A program made the translations under genes and the position numbers. A stretch of DNA of 52,822 nucleotides, from assembly GCA_947086895.1 (NCBI GenBank), contig CAMUAR010000022.1, positions 1 to 52,822 of the forward strand. Reading direction: 5' to 3'. This DNA comes from an uncultured Lachnospiraceae bacterium (GTDB lineage: Bacteria > Bacillota > Clostridia > Lachnospirales > Lachnospiraceae). Below the pieces are notes generated by a model that was not told the DNA's origin, searched no databases, and saw only the letters and a program-made list of their open reading frames with translations. Shown here in pieces: positions 1 to 8,423 of this stretch (the first letter of the stretch is position 1; each line of letters starts with the position of its first letter).

Positions 1-61
1 AGTTTATAATTTTCAAAAATTACCTCTTGACAAAAGTCACTTCATAACGGAGGTAAAATTT

Positions 62-913
62 ATGAACAAAAAAATAAATGAAGAATTCCAGGTTCTAGTT
101 GAGAAAGCTACATCAGGGGATAAAAACGCCCTTGAAACGCTGATTGCAGATGTGCAGGATAGTGTATTCAATTTATCTCTGCGGATGCTTGGTACATTTG
201 CAGATGCGGAGGATGCCACGCAGGATATTTTGTTGAAAATGATTACACATCTTTCCTCTTTCAGAGGTGACAGTTCATTTACAACGTGGGTATTTCGTAT
301 TGCGGTAAATCATCTGAAAAATTACAAAAAGCATATGTTCGCCCATTATCCACTGAGTTTTGAATATTATGGAAATGACATAGAAAATGGAAAAATACAA
401 GATGTGCCGGATGCAACACAAAATGTAGAAAAAGATTTATTAGCAGAAGAACTGAAAATGTCCTGTACCAATGTGATGCTGCAATGTCTTGATATGGAGA
501 GCAGATGTATTTTTATATTGGGTACAATGTTTCGGATTGACAGCCGAATTGCGGGGGACATTTTGGAAATGACCCCAGAAGCATACCGCCAGCGGCTTTC
601 CCGAATACGTAAAAAAATGGCGGACTTTTTAAGTGAATATTGCGGAGAATATGGCAGCGGAAGATGTAAATGCAAAGACAGGGTGAATTATGCAATAGAG
701 AATCATAGGCTAAACCCATCGCAGTTAAATTATATAACGGCTGCTCAAATTCCTATTCAGACGATGATCGATGTGAAAAATGCTATGAAGGATATCGATG
801 ATTTATCACAGGATTTTTCGTTCTGTAAAGCCTACCAATCGCCAGAACGCATGAAGCATTTGATACAGGAATTTTTGGATTCCGCGCAACTTTCCATTAT
901 CCAGAAATCATAA
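62..913 (+). CDS. ECF-type RNA polymerase sigma factor with Cys-containing C-terminal extension
   Basis: This 283-residue protein directs RNA polymerase to a dedicated promoter set. Sigma region 2 is visible at about residues 20-90 (RMLGTFADAEDATQDILLKM, then SFTTWVFRIAVNHLKNY). A region 4 helix-turn-helix follows at about 150-190 (RIDSRIAGDILEMTPEAYRQ, then RLSRIRKKM). After region 4 there is a tail of about 90 residues that begins with a GRCKCKDRVNYAI segment; such CxC tails occur in a group of Firmicute sigma factors, and a ligand or redox role here is only inference. The start is supported by a GGAGGT site a few bases upstream. No anti-sigma gene is adjacent within the window, and the left edge hides the upstream context. 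Confidence 0.85.
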   Translation: MNKKINEEFQVLVEKATSGDKNALETLIADVQDSVFNLSLRMLGTFADAEDATQDILLKMITHLSSFRGDSSFTTWVFRIAVNHLKNYKKHMFAHYPLSFEYYGNDIENGKIQDVPDATQNVEKDLLAEELKMSCTNVMLQCLDMESRCIFILGTMFRIDSRIAGDILEMTPEAYRQRLSRIRKKMADFLSEYCGEYGSGRCKCKDRVNYAIENHRLNPSQLNYITAAQIPIQTMIDVKNAMKDIDDLSQDFSFCKAYQSPERMKHLIQEFLDSAQLSIIQKS

Positions 914-1000
914 AGGAAAATGTAAGATTGGAAATTAAAAATTTTCAACCTTGGAATTTGTGCTGCTGCGCAGCCAAAAGTTCCTTTGACTAAAAAAAAT

Positions 1001-1030
1001 GCCGCTTACGCGGCAGAATGCGAGGAAATT
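1001..1030 (+). promoter_or_regulatory. Hairpin abutting the ribosome binding site of the DUF2461 gene
   Basis: An inverted repeat GCCGC (1001-1005) / GCGGC (1010-1014) is followed at once by AGAATGCGAGG and the ATG at 1031. Nearly the same arrangement precedes clpC at 25262-25293. The hairpin end lies about 7 bases from the ribosome binding site, so it could influence initiation; that effect is inferred. Confidence 0.5.
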
Positions 1031-1714
1031 ATGAATATACAATTTATTATGGATTACCTGTCGTCATTAAGCAGGAATAACAATCGTGAATGGTATCATG
1101 CAAACAAGGATGATTATAAAAAAGCAAATGCTGAATTTGAAAAATTATTACAGACATTGATACTGGAAATCGGGAAATTCGACAGCAGCATTTTACATAA
1201 CAATCCAAAAGACCTTACATTTAAGATGGTAAGGGACACTCGGTTCAGCCATGACAAATCGCCGTATAATCCTGCGTTCCGCGCCCATATTTCCGCAAAA
1301 GGGAAACTGCCTGTTCCGGTTGGTTATTATCTTATGATAAAACCGGGCAATCACTCTTTTTTTGGCGGAGGGCTGTTTGCAGATATGTTTAAAGAAGCGA
1401 CAACAAGGATACGAGATTATATTTCTCAGAATGGAGAAGAATGGGAAAAAATTATCCATAAGCCAGATTTTGAAAAATATTTCACTGTGCAGGGAACCGC
1501 GTTAAAGAATGTTCCTGCGGGATATGAAAAAGAACATCCTCAAGCAGAATATTTAAAATTGAAAAATTGGTATCTGGAATATACGCTAAAAGATGAAGAA
1601 TTGAAAGATGCAGAAATATTTCTTGCGAAAGCAGCAGAGCTTTTCCAAATTATAAAACCTTTTAACGACTATTTAAATAAGGCGCTTGAGGGTTTTCAAA
1701 TGCCGGAAAGATAA
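1031..1714 (+). CDS. DUF2461 domain-containing protein (TIGR02453 family)
   Basis: This 227-residue protein matches the DUF2461 family in length and motifs: a start with a NNREWYHANK segment (about residues 17-26), then FKMVRDTRFSHDKSPYNPAF (about 74-93), PVGYYLMIKPGNHSFFGGGL and a C-terminal helix region. The conserved R-D-x-R-F-S-x-D-K-x-P-Y core is intact. The family is widespread in bacteria and has no firmly established biochemical function. I chose the ATG at 1031 because GAGGA lies 6 to 7 bases upstream; an upstream in-frame TTG at 986 has no such site and would run through the hairpin. The gene appears to be monocistronic. Confidence 0.85.
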   Translation: MNIQFIMDYLSSLSRNNNREWYHANKDDYKKANAEFEKLLQTLILEIGKFDSSILHNNPKDLTFKMVRDTRFSHDKSPYNPAFRAHISAKGKLPVPVGYYLMIKPGNHSFFGGGLFADMFKEATTRIRDYISQNGEEWEKIIHKPDFEKYFTVQGTALKNVPAGYEKEHPQAEYLKLKNWYLEYTLKDEELKDAEIFLAKAAELFQIIKPFNDYLNKALEGFQMPER

Positions 1715-1869
1715 AGAAGTATGTAAATGAAAGTTGCAAGAACAACAATGATAAATCATGCCGCTGAAACCGGATCACCCGCCGCATAAATGCGGCAGGA
1801 ACACGTACTAAGAAGATATAGGGGAAATCAATAGGGATAAGGTGGTCGGTCAGCAGTTCGTGAAAAGTG

Positions 1870-3195
1870 TCAAGACACGATCTCGTGCCGCAATCGGTAC
1901 AGTGCATAAAGATTTGGTATGGCAAGAAATAAATTTGCAAAATCGGTCAGTTCCCAAATAAAGCTCATAGATAAAATAGTTCCAAGAAAAATCATAACAA
2001 TATAGCATGTTTTATAATAAAAAATACCTTTTTCACCAATAAGAAAAAGAGTTGCCTTCTCCCCAAAATAAGACCAACCAGTTAAGGTAGCGAATGCAAA
2101 CGCCATCAGACTGATGTTTAAAAGAACAGGTCCGCCAGCGGACAAACGGTGAAATGCGGCGGTTGTTAAATCATTCATAGAATAACCAGCGAGGGCTTCC
2201 GGCGCGGCAAGAGCAGTAGAAAGGATGGCAAGACCTGTCAGAGCACAGATTACTACAGTATCCCAGAACGTAGCAGTCATAGAAATCAACGCCTGTGTCT
2301 GCGGCGTCGGCGTGTCCGCGTCCGCTGCGGCGATTGCCGCAGTGCCAAGCCCTGCCTCATTTGTAAAAAGCCCGCGCGTCACGCCATAGCGCATAGCACT
2401 TAAAAGGGTTCCTGAGAGGGTTCCGGCAGCGACCGCTTTAAAAGAGAATGCTGAGCGCAGCATCAGTCCAACGGCGCCTGGAACATAAGCAATATTTTTG
2501 CCGAGAATTAAAATACAGCAAAACAGAAACAATCCGCCCATCAGAGGGACAAGCCGTATACAGAACGCATGAATCCGCTCCGCGCCGCCGACCATAACAA
2601 TACCGACAAGAAGAGCGAGAGCAATGCCAGTCGGAATGCGGGGCAGACCAAAAGAAACCGCAGCATCGGCAAAGGCGCGGGACTGCGTGGAACAGCTCAT
2701 ACAACAGGCAGCAAAAATAACAGCACCGGCATAAATGCTTGCCAGCCCATTTTTATGTAATGTGTGTTTTAACACAACCATCGGTCCGCCTGAATAGCTT
2801 CCATCGGAATTTTTTGTTCGATGGAGGATGGATAAAAAACACTCGGCATAAGATGTCGCCATTCCGAAAATACCAGTTAAAAAACACCAGAACAGCGCGC
2901 CTGGACCGCCGAGATAGATAGCGGAGGAAACCCCGATAATATTTCCGGTGCCAAGCGTGGCAGCAAGCGTTGTAGTAAGCGCCATCAGCCCGGAAACTTT
3001 TTTCCCGGAAGCATCTTTTTTATCTTTGTCCGCAGAACCTCCAGAAACCGAATAGCGGATACCTTTCCAGATTTTTTTTTGTACAAAGCCAGTGCGGGTT
3101 GTGAAGTATAGATGAAACAGGCATAGCACAACCAGCATTGGACCACCCCAGAAAACAGAATTGATTTTAGAGAGAAGGGATTCCAAAAACTGCAC
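1870..3195 (-). CDS. Alanine/glycine:cation symporter (AGCS) family protein
   Basis: This is a 441-residue polytopic membrane protein that is expected to import alanine or glycine with sodium. AGCS hallmarks are present: an N-terminal FWGGPMLVVL segment, then TTLAATLGTGNIIGVSSAIY (about residues 73-92), GGPGALFWCFLTGIFGMATS, a GGPM motif and GVTRGLFTNEAGLGTAAIAA. About ten hydrophobic segments can be counted. The start is GTG at 3195 with GGAGG just upstream. The C-terminus stops soon after the usual AIPNL segment, so it may be slightly short. It stands alone on the minus strand and is divergent from the cassette at 3540. Substrate preference cannot be read from sequence. Confidence 0.88.
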   Translation of the reverse strand: MQFLESLLSKINSVFWGGPMLVVLCLFHLYFTTRTGFVQKKIWKGIRYSVSGGSADKDKKDASGKKVSGLMALTTTLAATLGTGNIIGVSSAIYLGGPGALFWCFLTGIFGMATSYAECFLSILHRTKNSDGSYSGGPMVVLKHTLHKNGLASIYAGAVIFAACCMSCSTQSRAFADAAVSFGLPRIPTGIALALLVGIVMVGGAERIHAFCIRLVPLMGGLFLFCCILILGKNIAYVPGAVGLMLRSAFSFKAVAAGTLSGTLLSAMRYGVTRGLFTNEAGLGTAAIAAADADTPTPQTQALISMTATFWDTVVICALTGLAILSTALAAPEALAGYSMNDLTTAAFHRLSAGGPVLLNISLMAFAFATLTGWSYFGEKATLFLIGEKGIFYYKTCYIVMIFLGTILSMSFIWELTDFANLFLAIPNLYALYRLRHEIVS

Positions 3196-3539
3196 GCTGT
3201 CCTCCTAACATACGATAAAAGTTTGAAGTCTGTACAGTATATGACATCGGTGCGCAGGTAAGTACGAGTTTCTTGTATTTTCCAGTGCAGTGTTTTTTTA
3301 TGGGATTTTTTTAGGTTGTTTTAAAAGCAGATTATAAAAGATTTTTTTGATAGGTGTCGCCATCCGAACTGGAATGTTATTTACAAGAATTTTTTGTTAT
3401 GTTATAATTTTCTAAATAGTATTTTTGTATTGGAAGAAGCAACTATAAAAAATCAATAAGAAAAGAGAAAAACGGAATAGGAGTATCATGTAAATTGGGA
3501 TTAGTATAAGTATAGAAATTTTCCAATTGGAGGATTGTA
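3196..3539 (+). promoter_or_regulatory. Divergent intergenic region with promoter for the 3540 cassette
   Basis: This 344-base AT-rich gap separates the minus-strand symporter from the cassette. A promoter is visible on the plus strand: TTACAA at 3381-3386, a 16-base spacer and TATAAT at 3403-3408 with an upstream TG (extended -10). The cassette start at 3540 is preceded by GGAGG. The remainder shows no gene, and no clear operator was recognised. Confidence 0.5.
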
Positions 3540-4835
3540 ATGAGCGAGCTAAGTATTAGCACAATCCGTCAGGATAAAGATTTGAAACCGTATTTCTATC
3601 ACGATAAATGTGATAAATATGATTATTTAATTGCTGTTGGTTGCGGAGCTATTACTGGAATGATAGATATCTTTTTGGTTGGGTCTCCTGCTGATAGCAA
3701 ATTGCAGGGATGGACAGACGCACAAGTTGACAAGACAGTAATGGCTTTTGCTAAAACTTGTGGCTGGTCATCCAGAGAAGGAAAAAAAAGTGTTGCCAGT
3801 GCGATTGGTTTCTTGGAGAAAAAGTTTCCCGTGAATTATGACCAACGACATTCTGGAGATGTTGACGGACTGTTTACGATGTCTGCGAAGAACCATCACA
3901 TGAAATCTTTGGCTCATTCGCCGGATATTATTGGATTGTTCTTCTCTATTCTGAATCAGTTTACTTCAACATCATCTTTCTTACATAATGGTCAGTTGAT
4001 TACAATTCAGACGGAGACATACGAATTACAGGGACATGACTTTGTATCAAAACTCTTTTGCGGAGTGGCGAATTGGTTTGGTCATATTATGTCTGATGTT
4101 GCTGGCAGTTCTGGTGCATCTGGCAGAGGAAGCGGCGTTGTGATTCCGTTCTATGAGTTGTTCCAGTTGTGTGATTTCGGCAGTTTTCAAGTCGGTCAAG
4201 ACAGAAATACATTGGCAACGGTAGCCACCAAAGTATTCCAAGAGGGATACGATGCAAGATTCGGACTTACAATGGCGATTCCTGTTGTCCTTTGCGATTT
4301 GTCAATAAAACTGATTTGGGCAATCAAACACTATTTTTACCACAAAAGACCTTTGCATGAATGTATCCCAACAAAAAAACATGATGACCTTAGAATCATG
4401 CTTATCATCGGAGATGGTACATTGTGTCTGATGGATGGTGCTGATGCGGCAATTCGTTCTGGTGGAAACTGGGTAAACTTCTTTCTGCGATTAAACATTG
4501 TTGCGTGGTATCGTCTGGTTTCTCTGGTATTTAGAGAAGTATGTATTCGTTTGGGTATCAGTTTCCCGTTGCAGAAACAGTTGGATGCTTATATCAGAAT
4601 CAACGAAGCTCTGGCATTGTATTTGACACAGCTTGAAAAAATTGATTTTGAGCTTTTCAAGAAAGAAACAGAACAGTATAATCAGATGCTCACCATGATG
4701 GAAGCAGCCAACAGTGAAGATGAATTGAATATTTTGTTGAGAAGCGAATATAAAGTACTTGGTATTGAACTGCCGTACAGTGGAGATTTTGATGACTTTA
4801 TGAATGATACTTCGTCGGTATTGGAGTTTAAGTGA
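3540..4835 (+). CDS. Membrane-associated protein of unknown function, first gene of a three-gene cassette
   Basis: I do not recognise a named domain in this 431-residue protein. Several segments look conserved or functional: a start with YDYLIAVGCGAITGMIDIFL (about residues 27-46, hydrophobic), a QRHSGDVDGLF segment, NHHMKSLAHSPDIIGLFF (about 119-136), GHIMSDVAGSSGASGRGSG (about 181-199), an amphipathic or hydrophobic stretch FGLTMAIPVVLCDLSIKLIW, a GDGTLCLMDGADAAIRSGG segment and a charged C-terminal helix. The two His/Asp clusters next to hydrophobic segments are loosely reminiscent of membrane metal-dependent hydrolases (DUF457-like); that is only a suggestion. Its stop codon overlaps the start of the next gene (TGATG), which implies co-translation. 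An IS110 relic borders the cassette, consistent with accessory DNA. Confidence 0.7.
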   Translation: MSELSISTIRQDKDLKPYFYHDKCDKYDYLIAVGCGAITGMIDIFLVGSPADSKLQGWTDAQVDKTVMAFAKTCGWSSREGKKSVASAIGFLEKKFPVNYDQRHSGDVDGLFTMSAKNHHMKSLAHSPDIIGLFFSILNQFTSTSSFLHNGQLITIQTETYELQGHDFVSKLFCGVANWFGHIMSDVAGSSGASGRGSGVVIPFYELFQLCDFGSFQVGQDRNTLATVATKVFQEGYDARFGLTMAIPVVLCDLSIKLIWAIKHYFYHKRPLHECIPTKKHDDLRIMLIIGDGTLCLMDGADAAIRSGGNWVNFFLRLNIVAWYRLVSLVFREVCIRLGISFPLQKQLDAYIRINEALALYLTQLEKIDFELFKKETEQYNQMLTMMEAANSEDELNILLRSEYKVLGIELPYSGDFDDFMNDTSSVLEFK

Positions 4836-5113
4836 TGTTTCAGTGTGATAAGTGTGGTCAGTGTTGTAGGAATCTGCATAAGTCGCTGATATATGAAGAA
4901 CTGCACAGCGGAGATGGCATTTGCAGATTTCTAAACGAAAATATATGCTCAATTTACGAGACAAGACCCCTTGTATGTCGAGTAGATGAGAGCTATGATG
5001 TGTTCTTTAAGGAACGGATGAGTTATGAAGAATATATACAGTATAATTATGAATGCTGTGAAATATTAAAGAGAGATGGAGAAACAAAATTATGCCATTG
5101 CCAATTTGGTTAA
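4835..5113 (+). CDS. Small YkgJ-like cysteine-cluster protein
   Basis: This 92-residue protein has the CxxCGxCC signature at its extreme N-terminus (MFQCDKCGQCCRN), then CRFL, a CSIYETRPLVCR segment and a late CC. The Cys arrangement matches the YkgJ/UPF0153 metal-binding cluster family, which is thought to bind zinc or iron. It is shorter than typical members. I chose ATG 4835, which overlaps the TGA of the preceding gene; the adjacent GTG at 4832 would add one residue. The 3' end overlaps the start of the next gene by 22 bases. The tight overlap on both sides suggests that it works with its neighbours, for example as a maturation or metal-loading factor; this is inference. Confidence 0.75.
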   Translation: MFQCDKCGQCCRNLHKSLIYEELHSGDGICRFLNENICSIYETRPLVCRVDESYDVFFKERMSYEEYIQYNYECCEILKRDGETKLCHCQFG

Positions 5114-6132
5114 TACCAGTAGCGTTAAAGGGTGCGGCTGTTGTTGCAGGTGTAGCCGGAGTAGGTGCGACAGCACATGGTGTGAAGAAAATGAAAGATG
5201 CAAACGATACCATGAAAGCCACACAAAGCCGCCACGAAAGAAATATGGCAAGATTCGAGAAAGAGAACGAAACAACGACTAAAAATATGGACAATCTCGG
5301 AAAGTTAGAGTTGGAAATTCTCCATAGCTTTAGCGAGTTCTCGGATGTTTTCGAGCAGATTAAAAACAGACCGATTTTCGAGACATATTCAAAGAATGGT
5401 GTTACTCTTCCGAAGTATGATGGAGAGAAAATTAAGGAGGTTTCTGTTGGCGCAGGTGTTCTTCTCGGTGGACTTGGTGGTGTCGGATTAGGTGCAGCGG
5501 GTGGATTTGCTGCAGCGGGTGCTACTACAGCAGCGGTTATGGCTTTGGGTACTGCTTCTACTGGAACTGCTATTGCATCGTTGAGTGGTGCTGCTGCAAC
5601 TAATGTTACGCTTGCCCTGCTGGGTGGTGGTACTGTTGCAGCAGGGGGCGGCGGAATGGCGGTTGGTGCTGCTGCTTTGGGTGCTGCAACACTGGGTGTT
5701 GGCTTGTTGGTTGGAGGAATTATTTTCAGCTTTACAGGCGGAAAATTGTCCGATCAAGCAGAGGAAGCCTGGGCGCAAATGGAGAAAGCAGAGGGGAAAA
5801 TCAATACCATTTGTAATTATTTGGTCGATTTGCGTTCGACATCGAATAACTATTATGAAACACTTTCTAAGGTGAACGATATTTATCAGAGACACCTCAA
5901 CGAATTAAAGAGCATTGTTACTATACTTGGACATACCAATTGGAACACATTCACTCCAGAGGAAAAGAAGCTGACAGAAAATACTGTTCTTCTTGTCAGT
6001 TTGCTTTATAATATGTGCAAAGTCGAACTCGTTCTCAAGAGCGAAAACGAAAATGATATTAGTACGATTAATAAGGCAGCTATAGAGACTTCTATCAACA
6101 ATGTGAATGCTGTGTTGGCAGACAAGTTCTAA
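5092..6132 (+). CDS. Glycine-zipper protein with coiled-coil flanks, third gene of the cassette
   Basis: This 346-residue protein starts with a hydrophobic Ala/Gly segment (residues 3-30) and a charged helix (about 31-75). A long Gly/Ala-rich hydrophobic block follows at about 120-220, with dense small-residue repeats such as GVLLGGLGGVGLGAAGGFAA. A second helical region at about 225-340 contains EEAWAQMEKAEGKINTICNY and may be coiled coil. Gly-zipper blocks of this kind insert in or pack within membranes and occur in pore-forming or scaffold proteins; the specific role here is unknown. It overlaps the preceding Cys-cluster gene by 22 bases. Its stop lies only a few bases from the truncated end of an IS110 relic, so the native downstream context may be lost. 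Confidence 0.7.
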   Translation: MPLPIWLIPVALKGAAVVAGVAGVGATAHGVKKMKDANDTMKATQSRHERNMARFEKENETTTKNMDNLGKLELEILHSFSEFSDVFEQIKNRPIFETYSKNGVTLPKYDGEKIKEVSVGAGVLLGGLGGVGLGAAGGFAAAGATTAAVMALGTASTGTAIASLSGAAATNVTLALLGGGTVAAGGGGMAVGAAALGAATLGVGLLVGGIIFSFTGGKLSDQAEEAWAQMEKAEGKINTICNYLVDLRSTSNNYYETLSKVNDIYQRHLNELKSIVTILGHTNWNTFTPEEKKLTENTVLLVSLLYNMCKVELVLKSENENDISTINKAAIETSINNVNAVLADKF

Positions 6133-6135
6133 ATG

Positions 6136-6703
6136 CAAATCAAGGCGTGCAAGAAATTGTGCAAGGGTTTCTACTGGAACTGTCTCAAAATTAATGGATG
6201 AAGAAAACTGAAGAAGGATTTCTTTTGAAGTCTTGCCAAAGATATCAGAAAAAATGGACTGGTATTCAGGAAAAAACTGATCCAGCACATAGATAACCTT
6301 ATGCTTTAAGTCACTTCACTGACGGATTCTGTCAGATAGATGCGGAAATGTGTAAGTGTACACAGAGAGAATAGAGTTTCATCTGCGAGCTTGGTTTCCA
6401 CAAACCATCCATAACGGATCAGGTCAGCAATGAGAACGGAATGGATGACATCATTTTTGCGTTTGCGAATTTCAGTGCCTATCCATCTGAATGGGATTGA
6501 TAATATGGGGAAGGAAGGTCTTTTTCAGAAAGGAAAGAATAGACAAAGAGTCAGTAGTGATCCGTAGCTTCCATGCCGATTTCAAAGTTGATGAGACTGG
6601 AAGAATAAGAAGTGAGTTTGGAAAAGAATAGCACTTTTCCAAACTCATCCATCATGGAAGCAACATGGTTATTTTTACTGATATTAATGCCAACAAAAAA
6701 CAT
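6136..6703 (-). pseudogene. Degraded IS110-family transposase (DEDD N-terminal half)
   Basis: Read on the minus strand from the ATG at 6703 (GAGGTGG site upstream), the translation begins MFFVGINISKNNHVASMMDE and reaches an EIGMEATDHY segment, then a stop. These are the first two acidic motifs of the IS110 DEDD domain. Frameshifted pieces continue with INPIQMD, RKRKNDVIHSVLIADLIRYG and VLDQFFPEYQSIFSDIFGKT and end near LAQFLAR. In the third motif the Asp four positions into NDVID is His here. Several stops and frameshifts and the complete loss of the C-terminal serine (Tnp20) domain show that it is dead. The truncated end meets the 3' end of the cassette, so insertion, deletion or recombination shaped this junction. 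Confidence 0.85.
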
Positions 6704-6920
6704 ACAACCACCTCAAAAGAAAGATTTTAGATTGGGAGACCACTTAACTAATAAGCACTACTATCTTGTGCTAAATACGGAAAGGAGCCATAGGTCAACC
6801 AACATCCAACCTATACGCGGAAAGCTTATTAGAGAGAGGAACCCGTCTTTCAAGTACGAGCAGAACCGCTCAAGGAGGTGACGATTCTTCTCTCAATCTA
6901 ATAAAACTATTATCAGACAA
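6704..6920 (-). mobile_element. Left noncoding end of the IS110 relic with bridge-RNA-like fold
   Basis: In IS110-group elements the noncoding end upstream of the recombinase encodes a bridge RNA that guides donor and target choice. Here the stretch upstream of the dead gene keeps an outer perfect inverted repeat CTAATAAGC (6748-6756) / GCTTATTAG (6824-6832). Inside it is a hairpin ATAGGT (6790-6795) / ACCTAT (6809-6814) enclosing 13 bases. This resembles a guide loop. Assignment as bridge RNA is inferred from position and fold, and the outer boundary of the element is uncertain. Confidence 0.5.
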
Positions 6921-6996
6921 AAGATGTAAAGAAGTAGGTTTAAGGGTTTATAGGTGTTTTTTGAACAACCTAGATACATTGTACAAGGAGGTTTTT

Positions 6997-8313
6997 ATGT
7001 ATTTTATAATTTCTTTTTTCCTTGTTTGCTGGATGTTTCAGGACTTTAAGCGAATTTCTTATACAGCGCGCCTGCGCTATTTGTGTGCGGCGCTCTGCGC
7101 ACTTTTTCACCCGTTCATTATCGGATACTTATTTTTATCGCGCGAAAAGCGTATGGCGGCAGACCGCTGTAATTTTTTCAATGCGTGGACAGTGCCGATG
7201 CTTCTTGTCTGCCTTGTTTTATGGTGTCAGCTTATTGACAGCAGTTCGGCAATTCCAATCATCAAGGATTCCTATAAGCGCGTGCGGATAAAAGAAGATC
7301 AGATCGAGGAAGCGCAGGAATTTTTGTTTGGTTTGGGGGTAAGCGATATTTATGATACTGCAGCATTAGAGGGAAGAACAGCAGTAATTTTAAAGGATAG
7401 TCTGGAAAATGCAAAAGGGATGGCGGGGCGCGGTGAGTTGAGATCTTATGGAAAATATGATTATGGATCATGGATTCTTGATGAAGATTTTCCAGATTAT
7501 ACAATATCGGGCTGGGTCTTTAACAATAGTTCTTACATCGGAAAAGATTCAAACCGTTATGCGGTTGTGATCCGCATTGACTGGGAAGAAAATATTGTTT
7601 TGCAGGAAGAAGAATTGTCAATTTTTTTCCCGAAAGATTATCGGAGCGATGGGAATTATCTGTTTTATCTATGGGCGGAAGACGGTTCTAAAACTTACAG
7701 CAACGATACGGGATTTTGGGGAAATGATACAAGTTTTAAATTTTATGGAAAAAGTCTGTGGAAAAAATACAATTATCATGCCTGTGTGGTAGGTTTTGTT
7801 ATCGGGAATGATATGCCGGAGTATGTTACCGTGTCGTTAGCTCAGCGGCATGGAGGAATTTTTGGAAAGGATGAGAGCGTTTATTCGAGAAAATATGATT
7901 TTCATAAACTTTCCGGCTATCCGTGGGAAATTGGAAAGGAATATGAATGGTCGGTATCAGAACAAGTTTCCGTGTGTTTTTCCGAGGAGGGCGTCTCAAA
8001 TACAGGCGGTGAACTGATGGTTTTACATAAAGACGCAGCTTATGCTTCTGTAAATAAGGATTACCGTTTGGAAGTTGAAATTGACGGTCAATGGCGCTCG
8101 ATTGATATAGGCAGAGACTGGTGGGGCGGAGAAGAAGAATTTTTAACCAGGGGAAAACCGTATGCTTTTTTTGTTGACTGGAGCGAGAGATATGGAAAAC
8201 TCCCGCCCGGAAAATACCGTATTGTAGTGCCGGTGAATGTCCAGCTATGGGACGAAGTGCGCGGGACATTTTACCGGGAATTTGCAATTTGTGAATTTGT
8301 AATTGACGAATAA
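6997..8313 (+). CDS. Membrane-anchored protein with C-terminal Ig-like (Big_12-type) domain
   Basis: This 438-residue protein has two or three N-terminal hydrophobic segments (about residues 1-12, 29-50 and 65-85) and then an acidic extracytoplasmic region. The C-terminal 100 residues contain SNTGGELMVLHKDAAY, a central region with WWGGEEEFLTRGK and an ending WSERYGKLPPGKYRIVVPV. That ending matches the Ig-like domain that Lachnospiraceae often pair with M56 peptidases, and such a peptidase gene lies convergently downstream at 8424-11186. The start at ATG 6997 is fixed by AAGGAGG; the upstream in-frame TTG at 6961 has no site. The ligand and role are unknown. Confidence 0.65.
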   Translation: MYFIISFFLVCWMFQDFKRISYTARLRYLCAALCALFHPFIIGYLFLSREKRMAADRCNFFNAWTVPMLLVCLVLWCQLIDSSSAIPIIKDSYKRVRIKEDQIEEAQEFLFGLGVSDIYDTAALEGRTAVILKDSLENAKGMAGRGELRSYGKYDYGSWILDEDFPDYTISGWVFNNSSYIGKDSNRYAVVIRIDWEENIVLQEEELSIFFPKDYRSDGNYLFYLWAEDGSKTYSNDTGFWGNDTSFKFYGKSLWKKYNYHACVVGFVIGNDMPEYVTVSLAQRHGGIFGKDESVYSRKYDFHKLSGYPWEIGKEYEWSVSEQVSVCFSEEGVSNTGGELMVLHKDAAYASVNKDYRLEVEIDGQWRSIDIGRDWWGGEEEFLTRGKPYAFFVDWSERYGKLPPGKYRIVVPVNVQLWDEVRGTFYREFAICEFVIDE

Positions 8314-8423
8314 ATTACAATAATAGTTTTGAAATTTATTCCAAGTGCTGTATTTCTCATGAAAATTAAAAAAATAAAAATTAATCTTTGCAGCGGATGC
8401 AGATAAGTTTCTTGTTGTAAGGT

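Noticed and set aside
1..61. TTGACA near base 27 as promoter of the first sigma gene
   Set aside because: No acceptable -10 follows at the right distance before the ribosome binding site, and the window edge cuts off the context.
6612..6881. 89-residue plus-strand frame
   Set aside because: It is antisense to the IS110 relic and its left end.
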